IMG/VR virus record: IMGVR_UViG_3300034358_000004
Coordinates: 1-41,572 of that record
Length of the DNA stretch: 41,572 bases
Origin: a virus
Reading direction: 5' to 3' (one strand)
Shown here piece after piece: positions 32,309 to 38,275 of the stretch. The notes under the pieces were generated by a model. It was not told the DNA's origin. It ran no database searches and saw only the letters and a list, made by a program, of their open reading frames with translations. Both the position numbers and the translations under genes were made by a program. Position 1 is the first letter of the stretch. Every line of letters begins with the position of its first letter.

Positions 32309-32365
32309 CATGCACACTAGTCGCCTCGTGTCCGTCAATGGTATCTGGTTGAACGAGTGTGCATG
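32309..32365. repeat. Inverted repeat with 10-bp arms in an early intergenic gap
   Basis: Arms at 32309-32318 (CATGCACACT) and 32356-32365 (AGTGTGCATG) are perfect complements separated by 37 bases. The pair occupies the 107-bp gap between the 93-residue and 130-residue genes. In RNA it would make a stem upstream of the strong ribosome-binding site. It may be an RNase III-type processing site or an operator. Confidence 0.5.
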
Positions 32366-32371
32366 ACGAAC

Positions 32372-32653
32372 TTACTTGCTGACTACGTGGTCGAGCGAGG
32401 TGCGTAGGCTAGTGGCCAGACGCTCGTTCTCGTTGATCTTGTCGCTGCCGATGATGCTGTTAGCGCTGGCGGTTGCAGCTCGGGAAGCCAAGGCAGTTGC
32501 CCGTGCATGGGCACGGTCGGATGCTGCGCGGAGCACCTTCTCCTTGGCAGCCTGCTTCTTCTTGAACTGCTTCTGCTTCTCGGCCTGCTTCAATGCCTCG
32601 CGGTGAGCGATCAGGTGAGCCAGTGCCAGCAGTGTGCGGATGAACTTGAACAT
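32372..32653 (-). CDS. Small basic helical protein
   Basis: A 93-residue protein, strongly basic and helical. The first 15 residues are hydrophobic (MFKFIRTLLALAHLIAH). A long Lys/Gln/Ala helix follows (REALKQAEKQKQFKKKQAAK), then a polar C-terminus (GSDKINENERLATSLRTSLD). The ribosome-binding site is GGAGATACACC, the strong type. It could bind membrane by the N-terminus or nucleic acid by the basic helix. I recognise no family. Confidence 0.7.
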   Translation of the reverse strand: MFKFIRTLLALAHLIAHREALKQAEKQKQFKKKQAAKEKVLRAASDRAHARATALASRAATASANSIIGSDKINENERLATSLRTSLDHVVSK

Positions 32654-32693
32654 GGTGTATCTCCATAGCGTGGTTGGTTAGTAGGGCGGAACA

Positions 32694-32722
32694 GTGAGTG
32701 CGTGCCAGTGCATCGCACTCAC
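32694..32722. repeat. Inverted repeat with 9-bp arms in an early intergenic gap
   Basis: GTGAGTGCG (32694-32702) and CGCACTCAC (32714-32722) are perfect complements around an 11-base loop. They lie in the 156-bp gap between the winged-helix gene and the basic helical gene. No U-tract follows on either strand, so RNA processing or an operator is more likely than termination. The rest of the gap shows no ORF I can support. Confidence 0.5.
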
Positions 32723-32809
32723 AGTAGGATGACCGGCACTCGATGGCAGTCACGCGGTCCGGGTCAGTGGACGCAGAACATACTACACCACCGACCAAGA
32801 CCGGCAGGC

Positions 32810-33313
32810 TCACAGCAGGGTGATCTGTGCGCGGGGCTTCTCCGGCGGCGTGACCTGTGCCACCAGACCGATGACTGTGCATGGTTGGCCAGTGCGCAGC
32901 GACAGTTCTTCCGCAGCCAACAACGCCTGCTTCTTGGTGCCGGTGCCGTCGATCTGGAAGTTGGAGACTACTGCGAACTTGGTGATGCGGGACACCTTGG
33001 TTTCGCCTGCCTCATGCATGGCCTGCAACACAGCCAGCTCCTCGTCGGTGACGTACACCAGCGTGTGGTCTGGTCGGTTGGCGAACAACTGCATGCCAAC
33101 GTCTGTGATACCCCACGGTGCATAGGCGCGGTTGCCTTTCTCCATCGAGTACACCAGACCCAGCTTGCGCATAGCGCACAGTACATGCGCGGCACCTTGC
33201 GGGTCAGTGCCTACCACGTTGGCCAGCCGGTCGGTGAGCATGTAGCTGGCCCCGGCATTGGCCAGTGCAGCCAGCAGGGAACGTTGTTGTGCAGGGAGAG
33301 TAGAGAATTTCAT
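32810..33313 (-). CDS. Winged-helix DNA-binding protein
   Basis: A 167-residue protein. Residues about 8-70 have a winged-helix pattern: QRSLLAALANAGASYMLTD, then NVVGTDPQGAAHVLCAMRKL as the recognition helix region and LVYSMEKGNRAYAPWGIT as the wing. A second segment (DEELAVLQAMHEAGETKVS) may be another helical unit. The C-terminal part has TGTGTKKQALLAAEEL. It may regulate phage or host promoters early in infection. The ATG overlaps the upstream stop (ATGA) and its ribosome-binding site AAGGA lies within the last codons of that gene. Confidence 0.65.
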   Translation of the reverse strand: MKFSTLPAQQRSLLAALANAGASYMLTDRLANVVGTDPQGAAHVLCAMRKLGLVYSMEKGNRAYAPWGITDVGMQLFANRPDHTLVYVTDEELAVLQAMHEAGETKVSRITKFAVVSNFQIDGTGTKKQALLAAEELSLRTGQPCTVIGLVAQVTPPEKPRAQITLL

Positions 33314-33510
33314 GGGCGGTATTCCTTAAAGGTGTCGCCGGCTGCGCCGGGGCGGATGGTGCGGGGCTTGCGGTATGCTTTGCGACGTTCTTTGTCGCGG
33401 CCCTCACGTTCGAGAATCAGGGCACGCACCTCGGAGGTGACGCCATTGGTGAGAGACAGGTCGCCGCCCATCTGGACGAAGCCCCCGTTGAAGGTGCGTG
33501 CTAATGACAT
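33310..33510 (-). CDS. Small basic unknown protein ending in KEYRP
   Basis: A 66-residue protein from ATG 33510 (MSLARTFNGG) to the stop overlapping the next gene. The C-terminal half is very basic (EREGRDKERRKAYRKPRTIR). It ends TFKEYRP; the unrelated 138-residue protein at 36911 ends TFTKEYRK. In both cases these codons carry the AAGGA ribosome-binding site of the following gene. A DNA- or RNA-binding role is possible from charge alone. Confidence 0.65.
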   Translation of the reverse strand: MSLARTFNGGFVQMGGDLSLTNGVTSEVRALILEREGRDKERRKAYRKPRTIRPGAAGDTFKEYRP

Positions 33511-33514
33511 GGTG

Positions 33515-33763
33515 TTATCCAGCGAAGTAGAAGTTGATGCCCGCGCCGAGTGCCGGCACCAGCAGGTGAGTAGCCACGATGTCCGCAGCCACGGAGAAGA
33601 AGGTGAAGACGCCGGCAGCAAAGGCTAGACGCCCGGCAGGGATGAGCTTCTTACGATTGCGCCGGCACTTGCTCGCCAGAATATCGAAGGCGAGGAGCAC
33701 GCCGATCATGGCCAGCCAGAGGATGAGCATGCCTACCGCTGCCTGTAACAGAAGGATACCCAT
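33515..33763 (-). CDS. Small two-helix membrane protein
   Basis: An 82-residue protein whose ATG overlaps the upstream stop (TGATG), with AAGGGGAG just before. Two hydrophobic segments flank a basic loop: residues about 2-27 (including AAVGMLILWLAMIGVLLAFD) and about 46-72 (AFAAGVFTFFSVAADIVATH). The loop SKCRRNRKKL would lie in the cytoplasm, giving both ends outside. Small early membrane proteins in phages often act in host takeover or exclusion; no family was recognised. Confidence 0.7.
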   Translation of the reverse strand: MGILLLQAAVGMLILWLAMIGVLLAFDILASKCRRNRKKLIPAGRLAFAAGVFTFFSVAADIVATHLLVPALGAGINFYFAG

Positions 33764-34011
33764 CACTTGCTCCCCTTCGCAATGTGTAGGACATCAGATG
33801 CCTCGACGTACTGCTGGTCGATCATCTCCCGAGAGCCCAGCTTGACGGGGAATGGGAACCGGCACGGCCCCTCTACCAGCAGATCGTCGTTGAACTTGCT
33901 GATGTTCAGGATCTTTACCAGCGCACCAAACTTTACGTTGTGGTAGTCGCTGCATGCAACACGGATCGACTGACCTACCTTGAGGTCGGACTGCTTAGGC
34001 TTGCGGGACAT
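33763..34011 (-). CDS. Small beta-rich unknown protein
   Basis: An 82-residue protein. Start ATG 34011 has AAGGAG 8 bases upstream, and it overlaps the GNAT-like gene by 17 bp; a longer frame to 34083 lacks such a site. The pattern LKVGQSIRVACSDYHNVKFG and LLVEGPCRFPFPVKL suggests a small SH3/KOW-like barrel. Function is unknown. Confidence 0.7.
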   Translation of the reverse strand: MSRKPKQSDLKVGQSIRVACSDYHNVKFGALVKILNISKFNDDLLVEGPCRFPFPVKLGSREMIDQQYVEASDVLHIAKGSK

Positions 34012-34504
34012 GTTGAATCTCCTTACGCATGAAGACGACATCAGGTCGCCCTTTGGTGTGGTTCGGTTCGCGCAGTACCTCACGGAATCCGTGGCGCTGG
34101 TACAGTGCTATGAGGTGTGGGATGTCGAAGGTGTCCAGACGATTAGCGCCAAGGGCTACAGCCTCACGCATCATCCAGTCACCGCAGCCGGGCTTCACGT
34201 TGTGCAGTCCCAGCAGCTCACCGGACAGTACAACGAGCCCACCGTCTGCGCGGTTGCCTTCCTTGCACAGCCGGATATGGCAGTGGTGTTTGTTGAACCA
34301 CTCGATGATTGCATTCTGCTGCTGTCTGGTGCGTGGTCCAGATGCAGGGCGTACCTTGGCCAGACGGTGAAACTCTTGCGAGCACTTCAACGTCACAGCA
34401 CTGGCCTCATGGCAGCCCTCGCGGATCCGCTGCCGCCGCCCTGCATTGGTGGCCAGTGCGTAGTAGAACGCATCCGGCTCAGCTTTCACTATTACTTGTG
34501 GCAT
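33995..34504 (-). CDS. GNAT-like acetyltransferase
   Basis: A 169-residue early protein with a GNAT pattern. Beta strands around LVVLSGELLGLHNVKPG are followed by GCGDWMMREAVALGANRLDT (helix and strand of motif A/B). DIPHLIALYQRHGFREVLR is the C-terminal LYxxxGF block, which is clear. The usual acetyl-CoA loop (Q/R-x-x-G-x-G/A) is weak, so activity is uncertain. Early phage acetyltransferases can modify host proteins; the target here is unknown. No ribosome-binding site better than GAGG at 11 bases is seen. Confidence 0.65.
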   Translation of the reverse strand: MPQVIVKAEPDAFYYALATNAGRRQRIREGCHEASAVTLKCSQEFHRLAKVRPASGPRTRQQQNAIIEWFNKHHCHIRLCKEGNRADGGLVVLSGELLGLHNVKPGCGDWMMREAVALGANRLDTFDIPHLIALYQRHGFREVLREPNHTKGRPDVVFMRKEIQHVPQA

Positions 34505-34663
34505 TGCTAGTACCTCGGTTGGTTAAGCGTCTGCCCCTCGTTAGAAGGGCAGCTACTAAATCTCCCGGTGTTGTTCTGGCGTGCATATAGGCAGGCCAGT
34601 AGTTTGCCCTCCGGCTAACCCTAACCTTCGCACTGTCTTGCTGTGATGGTTGGGCATTAGCAA
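34505..34663. other. 159-bp intergenic gap with hairpin
   Basis: The gap between the 79-residue gene and the GNAT-like gene holds a hairpin at 34531-34552 (CTGCCCCT-CGTTAG-AAGGGCAG, 7 of 8 pairs). It has no U-tract, so processing or stabilisation is likelier than termination. A 33-codon ORF (34657-34556) begins 7 bp after the previous stop. Its ribosome-binding site is weak and I do not call it a gene. Confidence 0.5.
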
Positions 34664-34903
34664 TCAACCCCGCAGATGGATGTCACGTGCCGCCCAATAG
34701 CTCACGCCTTCCGGCGAGAGGCCCCACGAGAATGCTCCGCTGAGGCGTGGGCCGCCGCCGAAGTTGTGGTCGCCATACTTGCGCTTCCAGTTGTGGTGAT
34801 AGTGCTTGGCGCGGATGGTGTCGTTCAGTACGGCGCGGCGCAGCTGCTTGCCGATCAGCCCTTTGCCCTCATGAAACTCAGCGATCTGCTGTGCATAGAT
34901 CAT
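34664..34903 (-). CDS. Small basic unknown protein
   Basis: A 79-residue protein from ATG 34903 (MIYAQQIAEF), which overlaps the upstream stop (ATGA) and has AGGAG 8 bases before it. It is rich in His, Trp and Tyr: RAKHYHHNWKRKYGDHNFGG and SWGLSPEGVSYWAARD. This is an unusual aromatic composition for so short a protein. I recognise no family. Confidence 0.7.
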   Translation of the reverse strand: MIYAQQIAEFHEGKGLIGKQLRRAVLNDTIRAKHYHHNWKRKYGDHNFGGGPRLSGAFSWGLSPEGVSYWAARDIHLRG

Positions 34904-35088
34904 CGTGCTTCTCCTGTGCACCAACGCTCGGCGGTGCCATAGGCATCGTTCTGGCAGTTGGTATGGTAGTCAGCGGCCGGGTTGCCTTCGAACGTCACCA
35001 GATACTCACGGGTATCTGGCAGACGGTAGACGGTGGCGACCTTGCCGCTGGTTTTGTGTGTGCGTGTTGCCAGTTTGCGACGGCTCAT
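34900..35088 (-). CDS. Small unknown protein
   Basis: A 62-residue protein. ATG 35088 shares its A with the upstream TAA (TAATG), and the stop overlaps the next start (ATGA). The N-terminus is basic (MSRRKLATRTHKTSGKVA), followed by a beta-like stretch (ATVYRLPDTREYLVTFEGN) and a polar end with two cysteines. The strict coupling on both sides supports it as real. No function is recognised. Confidence 0.7.
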   Translation of the reverse strand: MSRRKLATRTHKTSGKVATVYRLPDTREYLVTFEGNPAADYHTNCQNDAYGTAERWCTGEAR

Positions 35089-35294
35089 TAGTAAACAACC
35101 CCTTGAGTAGTGAGCGGCGGCATCGCATCAGACGCCAGAAAGTAGGCAGTGAATCGGTTGAGGTGCCGCCGGGCGTCCTCGGCGTGCAGGGCGTTGAACT
35201 CCGCAGGGCATCGCCGCATCAGGTACATCGACTGTGCCACCTGTGTGCGGGCCTCGGCCATCTTGCGCTGAGCAATTGCGCGGTGCTTGCTCAT
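35088..35294 (-). CDS. Small helical unknown protein
   Basis: A 68-residue protein. ATG 35294 (MSKHRAIAQRKM) overlaps the lipoprotein stop as ATGA; an ATG 6 bp upstream is the less likely start. It is basic and mostly helical (EARTQVAQSMYLMRRCPAEF, then DARRHLNRFTAYFLASD). No family is recognised. Confidence 0.68.
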   Translation of the reverse strand: MSKHRAIAQRKMAEARTQVAQSMYLMRRCPAEFNALHAEDARRHLNRFTAYFLASDAMPPLTTQGVVY

Positions 35295-35497
35295 TGGCAT
35301 TCATCCGCAGCCGGGGCGAACTGGCAGTCGAACACGGCCACGTCAGGCAGCGGTGCCTCGATGTAGTTGGCCGGGTTGACGCTGGCGTCGAAGTTAACGC
35401 CGTCCAGATACACCACGTTGACAGAGCATCCGCCCAATGCGGACAGGGCCACGGCGGTGAACAGGACGATAGCTACTACCTTGATAAGCTGGTTCAT
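35291..35497 (-). CDS. Small early lipoprotein
   Basis: A 68-residue protein with a textbook lipoprotein signal: MNQLIK, a hydrophobic core (VVAIVLFTAVALSALGG) and the lipid-accepting Cys24. Ser follows at +2, so outer-membrane sorting is expected. The mature part is about 45 residues, acidic, with two further cysteines (FDCQFAPAADECQ) that could form a disulfide. ATG 35497 has GAGGAATTCAA upstream. Early phage lipoproteins such as T5 Llp block the phage receptor and exclude superinfecting phage; that role is possible here but unproven. Confidence 0.75.
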   Translation of the reverse strand: MNQLIKVVAIVLFTAVALSALGGCSVNVVYLDGVNFDASVNPANYIEAPLPDVAVFDCQFAPAADECQ

Positions 35498-35530
35498 TTG
35501 AATTCCTCGGGTGGCTCGGGCCGTTTTCTA

Positions 35531-35561
35531 AGCGGCGCCTAAATTGGGTCTGGAGTGGACG
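35531..35561 (-). promoter_or_regulatory. Repeated 31-bp intergenic element, copy 2
   Basis: The minus strand holds CGTCCACTCCAGACCCAATT and then TAGGCGCCGCT. It matches the element at 37331-37362 with few changes. It lies between an early gene stop (35568) and the lipoprotein ribosome-binding site. The CACTCCAGAC part faintly resembles the CACTATAG of T7-type promoters. The role is unknown. Confidence 0.55.
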
Positions 35562-35567
35562 GTATCG

Positions 35568-35837
35568 CTAGGGCCAAGTGCTGTGCTGTAGCGGCAACTC
35601 GTCGATGAAGTACAGGGCGCAGTAGTATGCACCCTTTGGCTGGGAGAATCCTACGGTGTTCTCCTCCGTGTAGCGCTGCACTGGTACACACACCTGTCGG
35701 CCATCCAGTACGCGCTTCTTGGCCTCCTCTCGGGTGAGCCATGCCGTCTCGGACAGTAGCTTAGGCAAACCCCTGCCGAGCATGCGCGGCACCACGATCC
35801 GGGTAATGACTGTGCACTTGACCTTGCATACGACCAT
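35568..35837 (-). CDS. Small unknown protein
   Basis: An 89-residue protein from ATG 35837, with AAGGG 8 bases upstream inside the 4-bp neighbourhood of the previous stop. It contains TAWLTREEAKKRVLDGRQV (helical) and strand-like FSQPKGAYYCALYFIDELPL. The N-terminus is basic (MVVCKVKCTVITRIVVPR). No family is recognised. It ends shortly before the repeated 31-bp element. Confidence 0.68.
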   Translation of the reverse strand: MVVCKVKCTVITRIVVPRMLGRGLPKLLSETAWLTREEAKKRVLDGRQVCVPVQRYTEENTVGFSQPKGAYYCALYFIDELPLQHSTWP

Positions 35838-35838
35838 G

Positions 35839-36192
35839 TCACTTACCCTTTATGTTATCCAGCATGTACTTGACCAGCGCCGTGCGTTGCTCTCGCTGCG
35901 CACCCTCCCACAAAGGCAGACGGCAGCCGCTGCCATCGAATTCCCGTGCAATGGGATACGTCGAGGTGTCGTCTGCCGCATCGCGGGTGATTACATCCAG
36001 CTTGCCGGTACGTGCCGGCCACTTGGCACCGTAGCGAGCCACCACACTGTAGACGTCGAGATAACTCCCGGCCTGCTCGAATCGCTGGTTGAGGTTATAG
36101 CAGATGCCCATAGTATCGTCACTCGGCCCGTCCTTAGACAGTTGAACAAGAGCGCGGCGTAGGTTACGGCGTTGCAGTTGAGTCAGTTTCAT
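35839..36192 (-). CDS. Unknown early protein
   Basis: A 117-residue protein if it starts at ATG 36192 (MKLTQLQRRNLRRALVQL); the frame is open from a GTG at 36234 (131 residues). Neither start has a strong ribosome-binding site, so the N-terminus is uncertain. The N-terminal helix is basic. A middle SYLDVYSVVARYGAKWPART and a C-terminal EFDGSGCRLPLWEGAQREQR look folded. No family is recognised. Confidence 0.68.
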   Translation of the reverse strand: MKLTQLQRRNLRRALVQLSKDGPSDDTMGICYNLNQRFEQAGSYLDVYSVVARYGAKWPARTGKLDVITRDAADDTSTYPIAREFDGSGCRLPLWEGAQREQRTALVKYMLDNIKGK

Positions 36193-36258
36193 TGTTGCAC
36201 CATTCAGGTTAGTGAACACAGTAGATAGCCGCACCTACGTCGGCTATCTCTTTGCACA

Positions 36259-36345
36259 CTAGCTCATGCAGTCAGCTATGAGGAGGCACACGGCGCTGAT
36301 AGCGAAGCATGTCACGCTAATGCGGAACCATGCCTCGGCACTCAT
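36259..36345 (-). CDS. 28-residue membrane peptide
   Basis: A tiny ORF whose ATG overlaps the stop of the 190-residue gene (ATGA). It encodes MSAEAWFRISVTCFAISAVC followed by LLIADCMS, essentially one membrane-spanning helix with three cysteines. It fills a gap of about 150 bp that otherwise has no gene. Translational coupling and a clear hydrophobic helix support it; its small size keeps confidence low. Confidence 0.45.
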   Translation of the reverse strand: MSAEAWFRISVTCFAISAVCLLIADCMS

Positions 36346-36914
36346 GCTGCCAGTACCTCAGCCATCGGGTCGTTTACGGCCGGCGCAGCTACCATGTCCG
36401 GGCCAGTCGATTCGACCAGTGCCTGTACCTTGGCCAGCAAGTCGGCGCCGATCACCTTGGTAGGATCAGTGGCGTTCTTCTTGGCAGCCTTGCTCAGCAG
36501 TGCAGCCAGCAGCTTATGGAAGTCAAAGTCTTCGTCCAACTTCTCCGGCTTGCAGTCGAACCAAGGCTCGTCACACGCACCTTGCAGGTTAGTGGTCGCG
36601 GCCTTGTCAAACAGGAAGGGCTGAGCCTTCTTGGTAGCTTCGTCAATGTTCAGCTTCACCTTGCCGTACTTCACCAGCCACTCGACCATTGCTGCCTTGC
36701 GGTGGCCCTTGGACAGTGCGCCGAACAGCTCGTTGACCAGCGAGGTAGCTACAGTGACGTCGCCGTGTGTGTCGATATGGGACATGACCGACAGGCCCGC
36801 CACTTGGATACGGCCATCCAGTTTCTTACCGGCTGCTGCAATGCTGGTGAATTCCTTGCGCAGTGCATCAGTGCCGATGATCAGGGTAGGGATTGTGTTT
36901 GCTTTAGTAGTCAT
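36342..36914 (-). CDS. Conserved-type early phage protein of unknown function
   Basis: A 190-residue protein coupled to the upstream gene (ATGA), with AAGGAATACCGC as ribosome-binding region. Typical segments are GTDALRKEFTSIAAAGKKLD, VAGLSVMSHIDTHGDVTVAT and GHRKAAMVEWLVKYGKVKLN. I have the impression that this layout (a GxDAL start and a HxDxHGDVT middle) recurs in other T7-like and larger phages, but the function is not known. The C-terminal part is Ala-rich and polar. Confidence 0.8.
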   Translation of the reverse strand: MTTKANTIPTLIIGTDALRKEFTSIAAAGKKLDGRIQVAGLSVMSHIDTHGDVTVATSLVNELFGALSKGHRKAAMVEWLVKYGKVKLNIDEATKKAQPFLFDKAATTNLQGACDEPWFDCKPEKLDEDFDFHKLLAALLSKAAKKNATDPTKVIGADLLAKVQALVESTGPDMVAAPAVNDPMAEVLAA

Positions 36915-37327
36915 TTGCGGTATTCCTTAGTGAAGGTGGCACCGTGTGCCTTGAGTTTGGATTTGTTTGCGACTAGTTCCACGTCACACTTGCCGACAGC
37001 TCGGCGACCGCCAGTCTTTGGCCGGCCCTTGCTATCTTCTTGCCATGCATCTACCGGGCCTTGAGGATCAGTCGCCAGTTCCCAGTCGTTAAGCTGACGG
37101 CGCCGCTTGCCAGCTTGTGTGTTGCCCTTGTGCCACATGTCAGTCAGCTTGATACGGATACCCATATCCTTTACTGCCTGCTGATACAGATGGTCAATGT
37201 CCAGTGGACGCTGAGCTATCTGTATCGGCGATGCTGCGGAGTGTCTGATAACACCCTCGATCATGGTGCCGCAACGCCGGATCTTAGCCCGAGCCTTGCG
37301 CATCTGCTTCTTCTCAAGTGCATTCAT
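36911..37327 (-). CDS. Basic early protein
   Basis: A 138-residue, strongly basic protein. It opens MNALEKKQMRKARAKIRRCG and has KGNTQAGKRRRQLNDWELAT in the middle and a Lys-rich end (NKSKLKAHGATFTKEYRK). Nucleic-acid binding is plausible from the charge. It lies just downstream of the repeated 32-bp element and has no clear ribosome-binding site. Its last codons contain the AAGGA used by the next gene. No family is recognised. Confidence 0.7.
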   Translation of the reverse strand: MNALEKKQMRKARAKIRRCGTMIEGVIRHSAASPIQIAQRPLDIDHLYQQAVKDMGIRIKLTDMWHKGNTQAGKRRRQLNDWELATDPQGPVDAWQEDSKGRPKTGGRRAVGKCDVELVANKSKLKAHGATFTKEYRK

Positions 37328-37330
37328 TCT

Positions 37331-37362
37331 AGCGGCGCCTATATATGGGTCTAGAGTGGACG
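37331..37362 (-). promoter_or_regulatory. Repeated 32-bp intergenic element, copy 1
   Basis: The minus strand reads CGTCCACTCTAGACCCATAT and then ATAGGCGCCGCT. It differs from the 35531-35561 copy by a few substitutions and one indel. The TAG inside it is the stop of the 50-residue gene. Conservation of a non-coding string at two early gene boundaries suggests a control site such as a weak promoter, a processing site or a protein-binding site. Confidence 0.55.
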
Positions 37363-37503
37363 CACTTCGCCAGCCAGAAGATCCAGCGAGCGGTCAGTGT
37401 AGATCAGAGCCTTAGTCTTTGCTACCAGTGCCGGCTTGCCAGTGTTGCGCTTAGCTATGCGGTGAAAGGTAGCGGCCATGATGCGATAATGATTGGAGTT
37501 CAT
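37351..37503 (-). CDS. First early gene, 50-residue basic protein
   Basis: The first ORF downstream of the early promoters. ATG 37503 has GAGGG 8 bases upstream, directly after the long stem at 37516-37611. It encodes MNSNHYRIMAATFHRIAKRN, then TGKPALVAKTKALIYTDRSL and DLLAGEVRPL. The position is equivalent to T7 gene 0.3, the first gene to act on the host, but the sequence does not resemble the acidic DNA mimic Ocr; it is basic. Function is unknown. Confidence 0.6.
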   Translation of the reverse strand: MNSNHYRIMAATFHRIAKRNTGKPALVAKTKALIYTDRSLDLLAGEVRPL

Positions 37504-37994
37504 AGTGATGCCCTCGGTAGTTTCTTATACACACTCGGAGCCAGTAGGCCTAACCTTCCTGCCGTACCTCAGTCAAGAGTGCCATCGCAGTAGTGTGTAT
37601 AAGGAACCACCGAAGTGTATTCCTGCTAGCATCTGTCCGCCTAGCCACGTTGATAGGTCCAATCCTATCGTTGCCCATTTCGTCAGGGTACACACGTCAG
37701 TTGTTCGTGTTGCCTTGGTTCGGCGCTAGCCTCCCCTCACGCTTTCCCGTCTTACAGCATATGGCTGCGGGCTGAGAGCGTAGTACTATTCATGTACCAA
37801 TGACCGGTCGAGTGACGTGTCCGGCGTGCCAGTTACTCATTGTCCCTTAGAGTGCTTAGCGCAATCCACCACCTAGTCACCAGTCCAGCATGCTAGGCGC
37901 TTCCTGTCTTACCTAAGCCTTACCTCACCAGTGTCGGAGAGCCAAGCCTTGTGCAACTAAAGAGCGGTGAATCTTTGTAACCTTGTTGCCGTGC
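37504..37994 (-). other. Early mRNA leader, about 490 nt without a supported gene
   Basis: Sequence between the most downstream host-type promoter and the first early gene. It holds the 20-bp inverted repeat at 37516-37611 and otherwise no clear ORF. A 42-codon frame (37678-37550) has no ribosome-binding site and a 16-codon frame near 37840 is too short to call. A leader of several hundred bases with a processing hairpin also occurs between the T7 A promoters and gene 0.3. Confidence 0.7.
37516..37611 (-). promoter_or_regulatory. Long stem-loop before the first gene, RNase III-type site
   Basis: On the minus strand GGTGGTTCCTTATACACACT (37611-37592) pairs with AGTGTGTATAAGAAACTACC (37535-37516). 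This gives 18 Watson-Crick pairs, one G-U pair and one mismatch around a 56-base loop. The 3' arm ends one base before the ribosome-binding site of the first early gene. Place and shape fit the RNase III site R0.3 of T7. As DNA, the same arms also carry TGTGTATAAG pointing outward on both strands. Confidence 0.65.
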
Positions 37995-38023
37995 ATCTTA
38001 CGCCAGTAGCTGATGCTTGTCAA
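37995..38023 (-). promoter_or_regulatory. Host sigma70-type early promoter (third, A3-like)
   Basis: Minus strand -35 TTGACA (38023-38018), 17-bp spacer, -10 TAAGAT (38000-37995). The -35 is perfect. It is the nearest of three evenly spaced promoters to the early genes. Confidence 0.8.
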
Positions 38024-38114
38024 CCCGTGTATTATTGCGAGCGTTCTAAGCGTGACCACTGTGCAACCTACTATGAAGATTCGGTTACGGTACATCGTGT
38101 TGCTGTGCTGCGTA

Positions 38115-38143
38115 TTCTACATCGTTGCTGCTAGGCTGTCAAC
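38115..38143 (-). promoter_or_regulatory. Host sigma70-type early promoter (second, A2-like)
   Basis: Minus strand -35 TTGACA (38143-38138), 17-bp spacer, -10 TAGAAT (38120-38115), which is five of six consensus bases. It lies 120 bp upstream of the third promoter. AAGGG precedes the -35 here and at 38275. Confidence 0.85.
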
Positions 38144-38246
38144 CCTTGAAACCTTTGAGCCGTTAAGCCTTCCCAGTTCCAAACCCTATGCCGTGGCGAC
38201 CACTAGTAGCATCTGGTGTTGCGCTTGCCGTGTTGCTAGGTTGCGA

Positions 38247-38275
38247 ACTCTACAGACCTAGTTGCTATCTGTCAA
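38247..38275 (-). promoter_or_regulatory. Host sigma70-type early promoter (first, A1-like)
   Basis: Minus strand -35 TTGACA (38275-38270), 17-bp spacer, -10 TAGAGT (38252-38247). It lies 132 bp upstream of the second promoter. The set of three mirrors the T7 A1, A2 and A3 promoters, which are also about 125 bp apart. Confidence 0.8.

Noticed and set aside
32460-32882. Minus-strand ORF of 140 codons overlapping two early genes
   Set aside because: It overlaps the 93- and 167-residue genes in another frame, contains the hairpin region, and has a His/Pro/Arg-rich shadow composition.
34556-34657. 33-codon minus-strand ORF before the GNAT-like gene
   Set aside because: The ribosome-binding site is weak and distant, and it spans the hairpin region without clear coding features.
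37550-37678. 42-codon minus-strand ORF in the early leader
   Set aside because: There is no ribosome-binding site, it covers the inverted repeat, and its composition gives no support for coding.
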